Assembly: GCA_005800865.1 (NCBI GenBank)
Contig: SYEI01000411.1
Location: 1 to 5,972 of the forward strand
Reading direction: 5' to 3'
Source of the DNA: Bacteroidota bacterium
GTDB lineage: Bacteria; Bacteroidota; Bacteroidia; B-17B0; Aurantibacillaceae
Length of the DNA stretch: 5,972 bases
A program made the translations under genes and the position numbers. Position 1 is the first letter of the stretch. Each line of letters starts with the position of its first letter. Below are positions 4,300 to 5,972 of the stretch, piece by piece. Below the pieces are notes generated by a model that had not been told where the DNA came from, did no database searches, and was given only the letters and a program-made list of their open reading frames with translations.

Positions 4300-5972
4300 A
4301 TGGGAAAGATATTCTTAATTGTTTGTACAATTATATTGAGCGTTAATTCATATGCCCAAAATGAACTTTGGGGAGTAAGTACTTATGGAGGAAATCAATA
4401 CGGAACAATATATAGCTTTGCAACTGGAAGTAATACCATTAGCAGCCAGTTTGATTTTATTGGACCACACGTAGGTGAAGGCCCAGTTGGTGATTTGATT
4501 ATAGCGTCAAATGGTAAAATGTATGGATTAACAAGATTTGGAGGTGTTTATGGTTGTGGAATTATATTTGAATACGAGCCTGCTACTGGCGGATATTTAA
4601 AAAAGTATGATTTCCAGCAACCTACAGGACGTTACCCATCTGGTAGTTTAATTGAAGTGGCAAATGGTGTTTTCTACGGTATGACGGATTGGGGTGGAGC
4701 AAATGATTTAGGTACTATTTTTGAGTATAATCTTAATACAAATAGTTACACAAAAAAAATTGATTTTAATGGCACAAATGGTTCACGTCCACATGGGTCA
4801 TTATTAAAGGCTTCTAACGGAAAAATATATGGTTGTGCGTATGAAGGAGGAAATTTTTCAGCGGGGACATTATTTGAACTTGATATCGCAACGAACTCTT
4901 TTCAAAAAAAAATAGATTTTACAGGCAATGGCGCAAGTCCTTATAATGCAAGTAATCCACTTGGCGATCTTTTAGAAGTCAATAGTTTAGAGCTATATGG
5001 ACTTAGCTATGGTGGTCTCGGAACAATTTTTAAATATGATATTAATCTTGATACATGTATTACTGTATTTAATTTTGACGGGGCCGCTCATGGCAAGAAT
5101 CCCAGTGGATCTCTTATGAAGGCGTCAAACGGTAAACTTTATGGTACAACTTCACAAGGAGGATTATCAAATAGTGGTGTAATTTTTGAATTCGATTATT
5201 TTAGCAATACTTGCATTAATAAGTTCGATTTTTTCACAAATGGTATAAATCCTGGAACCAATCCTCAAGGACACCTTACGCAAGCTCCTGATGGTAACTT
5301 ATATGGAACAACAACTAGTGGAGGGAGTAATGCTAGCTGGGCTGTAGGTGTTTTTTTTAAATTCAATATTACAACTGGTGCGTATAGTAAAATAATGGAT
5401 TTTAATGTTATCGATGGTGCACATCCATCATCATTGATTAATGGACCTAATAATAAACTATATGGTATGACTGGTAGTGGAGGAATGAGTTATTCGGGAG
5501 TGTTGTTTGATTATGATCCATTAGCAAATGTTTATTCTAAAAAAATCGATTTTTCTGATGTAATAGATGGCGAAACTCCACAAGGAGGTTTGGTGAGAGC
5601 GTCGAATGGTAAATTATATGGAATGACATCTACAGGCGGTGTTCATAATGGCGGAACGTTATTCGAGTTCGATCCAGTTACGAGAATACATGCTAAAAAA
5701 TTTGATTTTGTAGACAGTTATGGATTTATAAATAGACCGAATGCGCTGCTAATTGAAGCGCTACCCGGCAAGTTATATGGTGTTACACCATATGGTAGTA
5801 GTTTAGGTTCAGGTTTTTCTGGGACAATTTTTGAGTATAATTTTTTGACAGATACATTTATTGAAAAGTTTGCATTCCCAACTACCGGACAATTTGGTTT
5901 TTCTCCTAGTGGTTCCTTATTTAAACATTCCAATGGAAAATTATATGGTACAACCTATGGAGGCGGAACAAA
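4300..5972 (+). CDS. Secreted GloVer-type tandem repeat protein (3'-truncated by window edge)
   Basis: The frame is open from the ATG at 4300 to the right edge, 557 residues without a stop. An in-frame TAA at 4288 makes this ATG the first possible start. Residues 1-19 (MGKIFLIVCTIILSVNSYA) form a clear signal peptide with probable cleavage before Gln20, so the protein is exported to the periplasm or beyond. The rest is made of repeats of about 48-56 residues, consensus P-x-GSL-x-x-A-x-NGKLYGxTxxGG-x-x-x-x-G-x-IFEYD-x-x-T-x-x-Y-x-KK-x-DF. The (L/M/F/I)YG anchors are at residues 74, 125, 176, 232, 280, 334, 387, 439, 492 and 548, with a LWG variant at 23. This matches the GloVer (Gloeobacter/Verrucomicrobia) repeat family, predicted beta-rich and possibly propeller-like. 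Function is unknown for the family. In Bacteroidota such proteins usually end in a type IX secretion sorting domain; that part is outside the window, so surface location is inference. Confidence 0.9.
   Translation, partial: MGKIFLIVCTIILSVNSYAQNELWGVSTYGGNQYGTIYSFATGSNTISSQFDFIGPHVGEGPVGDLIIASNGKMYGLTRFGGVYGCGIIFEYEPATGGYLKKYDFQQPTGRYPSGSLIEVANGVFYGMTDWGGANDLGTIFEYNLNTNSYTKKIDFNGTNGSRPHGSLLKASNGKIYGCAYEGGNFSAGTLFELDIATNSFQKKIDFTGNGASPYNASNPLGDLLEVNSLELYGLSYGGLGTIFKYDINLDTCITVFNFDGAAHGKNPSGSLMKASNGKLYGTTSQGGLSNSGVIFEFDYFSNTCINKFDFFTNGINPGTNPQGHLTQAPDGNLYGTTTSGGSNASWAVGVFFKFNITTGAYSKIMDFNVIDGAHPSSLINGPNNKLYGMTGSGGMSYSGVLFDYDPLANVYSKKIDFSDVIDGETPQGGLVRASNGKLYGMTSTGGVHNGGTLFEFDPVTRIHAKKFDFVDSYGFINRPNALLIEALPGKLYGVTPYGSSLGSGFSGTIFEYNFLTDTFIEKFAFPTTGQFGFSPSGSLFKHSNGKLYGTTYGGGT
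4366..5972 (+). repeat. Eleven tandem GloVer protein repeats, about 144-168 bases each
   Basis: The anchor codons (Leu/Met/Phe/Ile before Tyr-Gly or Trp-Gly) begin at 4366, 4519, 4672, 4825, 4993, 5137, 5299, 5458, 5614, 5773 and 5941. The first three intervals are exactly 153 bases (51 residues); later ones range from 144 to 168. The unit anchored at 4993 is the most irregular: it lacks the NGK before LYG (reading NSLELYG) and has a shortened YGGLGTIF in place of GG-x-x-x-x-G-x-IF. The nucleotide sequence of the units has diverged well beyond simple duplication, so this is an old repeat protein and not a recent expansion. The last unit is cut by the window edge. Confidence 0.88.

Noticed and set aside
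5718..5933. 71-codon open frame on the - strand
   Set aside because: It is antisense to the GloVer repeat gene, whose repeat pattern and signal peptide establish the + strand frame.

Overview
The window looks like chromosomal DNA from a member of the Bacteroidota, probably a Flavobacteriia-like lineage. It is AT-rich. Its large beta' RNA polymerase gene has Bacteroidota-type sequence and strong TTA (Leu) and CGT (Arg) codon preference. Promoter-like sites fit the TAnnTTTG -7 element of this phylum. The last gene encodes a secreted GloVer-repeat protein of a kind common in these bacteria. Genus cannot be fixed from the sequence alone.

Layout, all genes on the + strand: (1) 1-3341 is the 3' three quarters or so of rpoC, cut by the left edge, followed by a strong intrinsic terminator at 3361-3390. 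(2) 3391-3558 is a 168-base intergenic stretch. It holds a G+C-rich compound palindrome (3404-3445), then a segment with two more inverted repeats (3459-3468 and 3483-3499) and a promoter-like TAnnTTTG site (3521-3528). (3) 3559-4071 is a complete 170-residue ORF6N-domain protein gene. (4) 4072-4299 is a 228-base non-coding stretch carrying three relatives of a palindrome that also sits inside the ORF6N gene, one of them between two near-identical 12/13-base direct repeats. (5) 4300-5972 is the 5' part of a long secreted protein with a signal peptide and eleven tandem GloVer-type units, cut by the right edge.

rpoC is core transcription machinery and ends its operon here. The ORF6N gene is not linked to it functionally: it stands alone between a terminator and an unrelated secreted-protein gene, wrapped in palindromes, and looks like an inserted accessory cassette. 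The most interesting signal is that the core TATCACAAATTGTGATA occurs inside the ORF6N coding region, exactly over the segment between the two conserved blocks of the domain, and again just after the stop codon, with diverged versions further on. A DNA-level element shared between a coding region and its flank suggests an operator, a recombination or shuffling site, or a mobile palindrome tied to this gene family.
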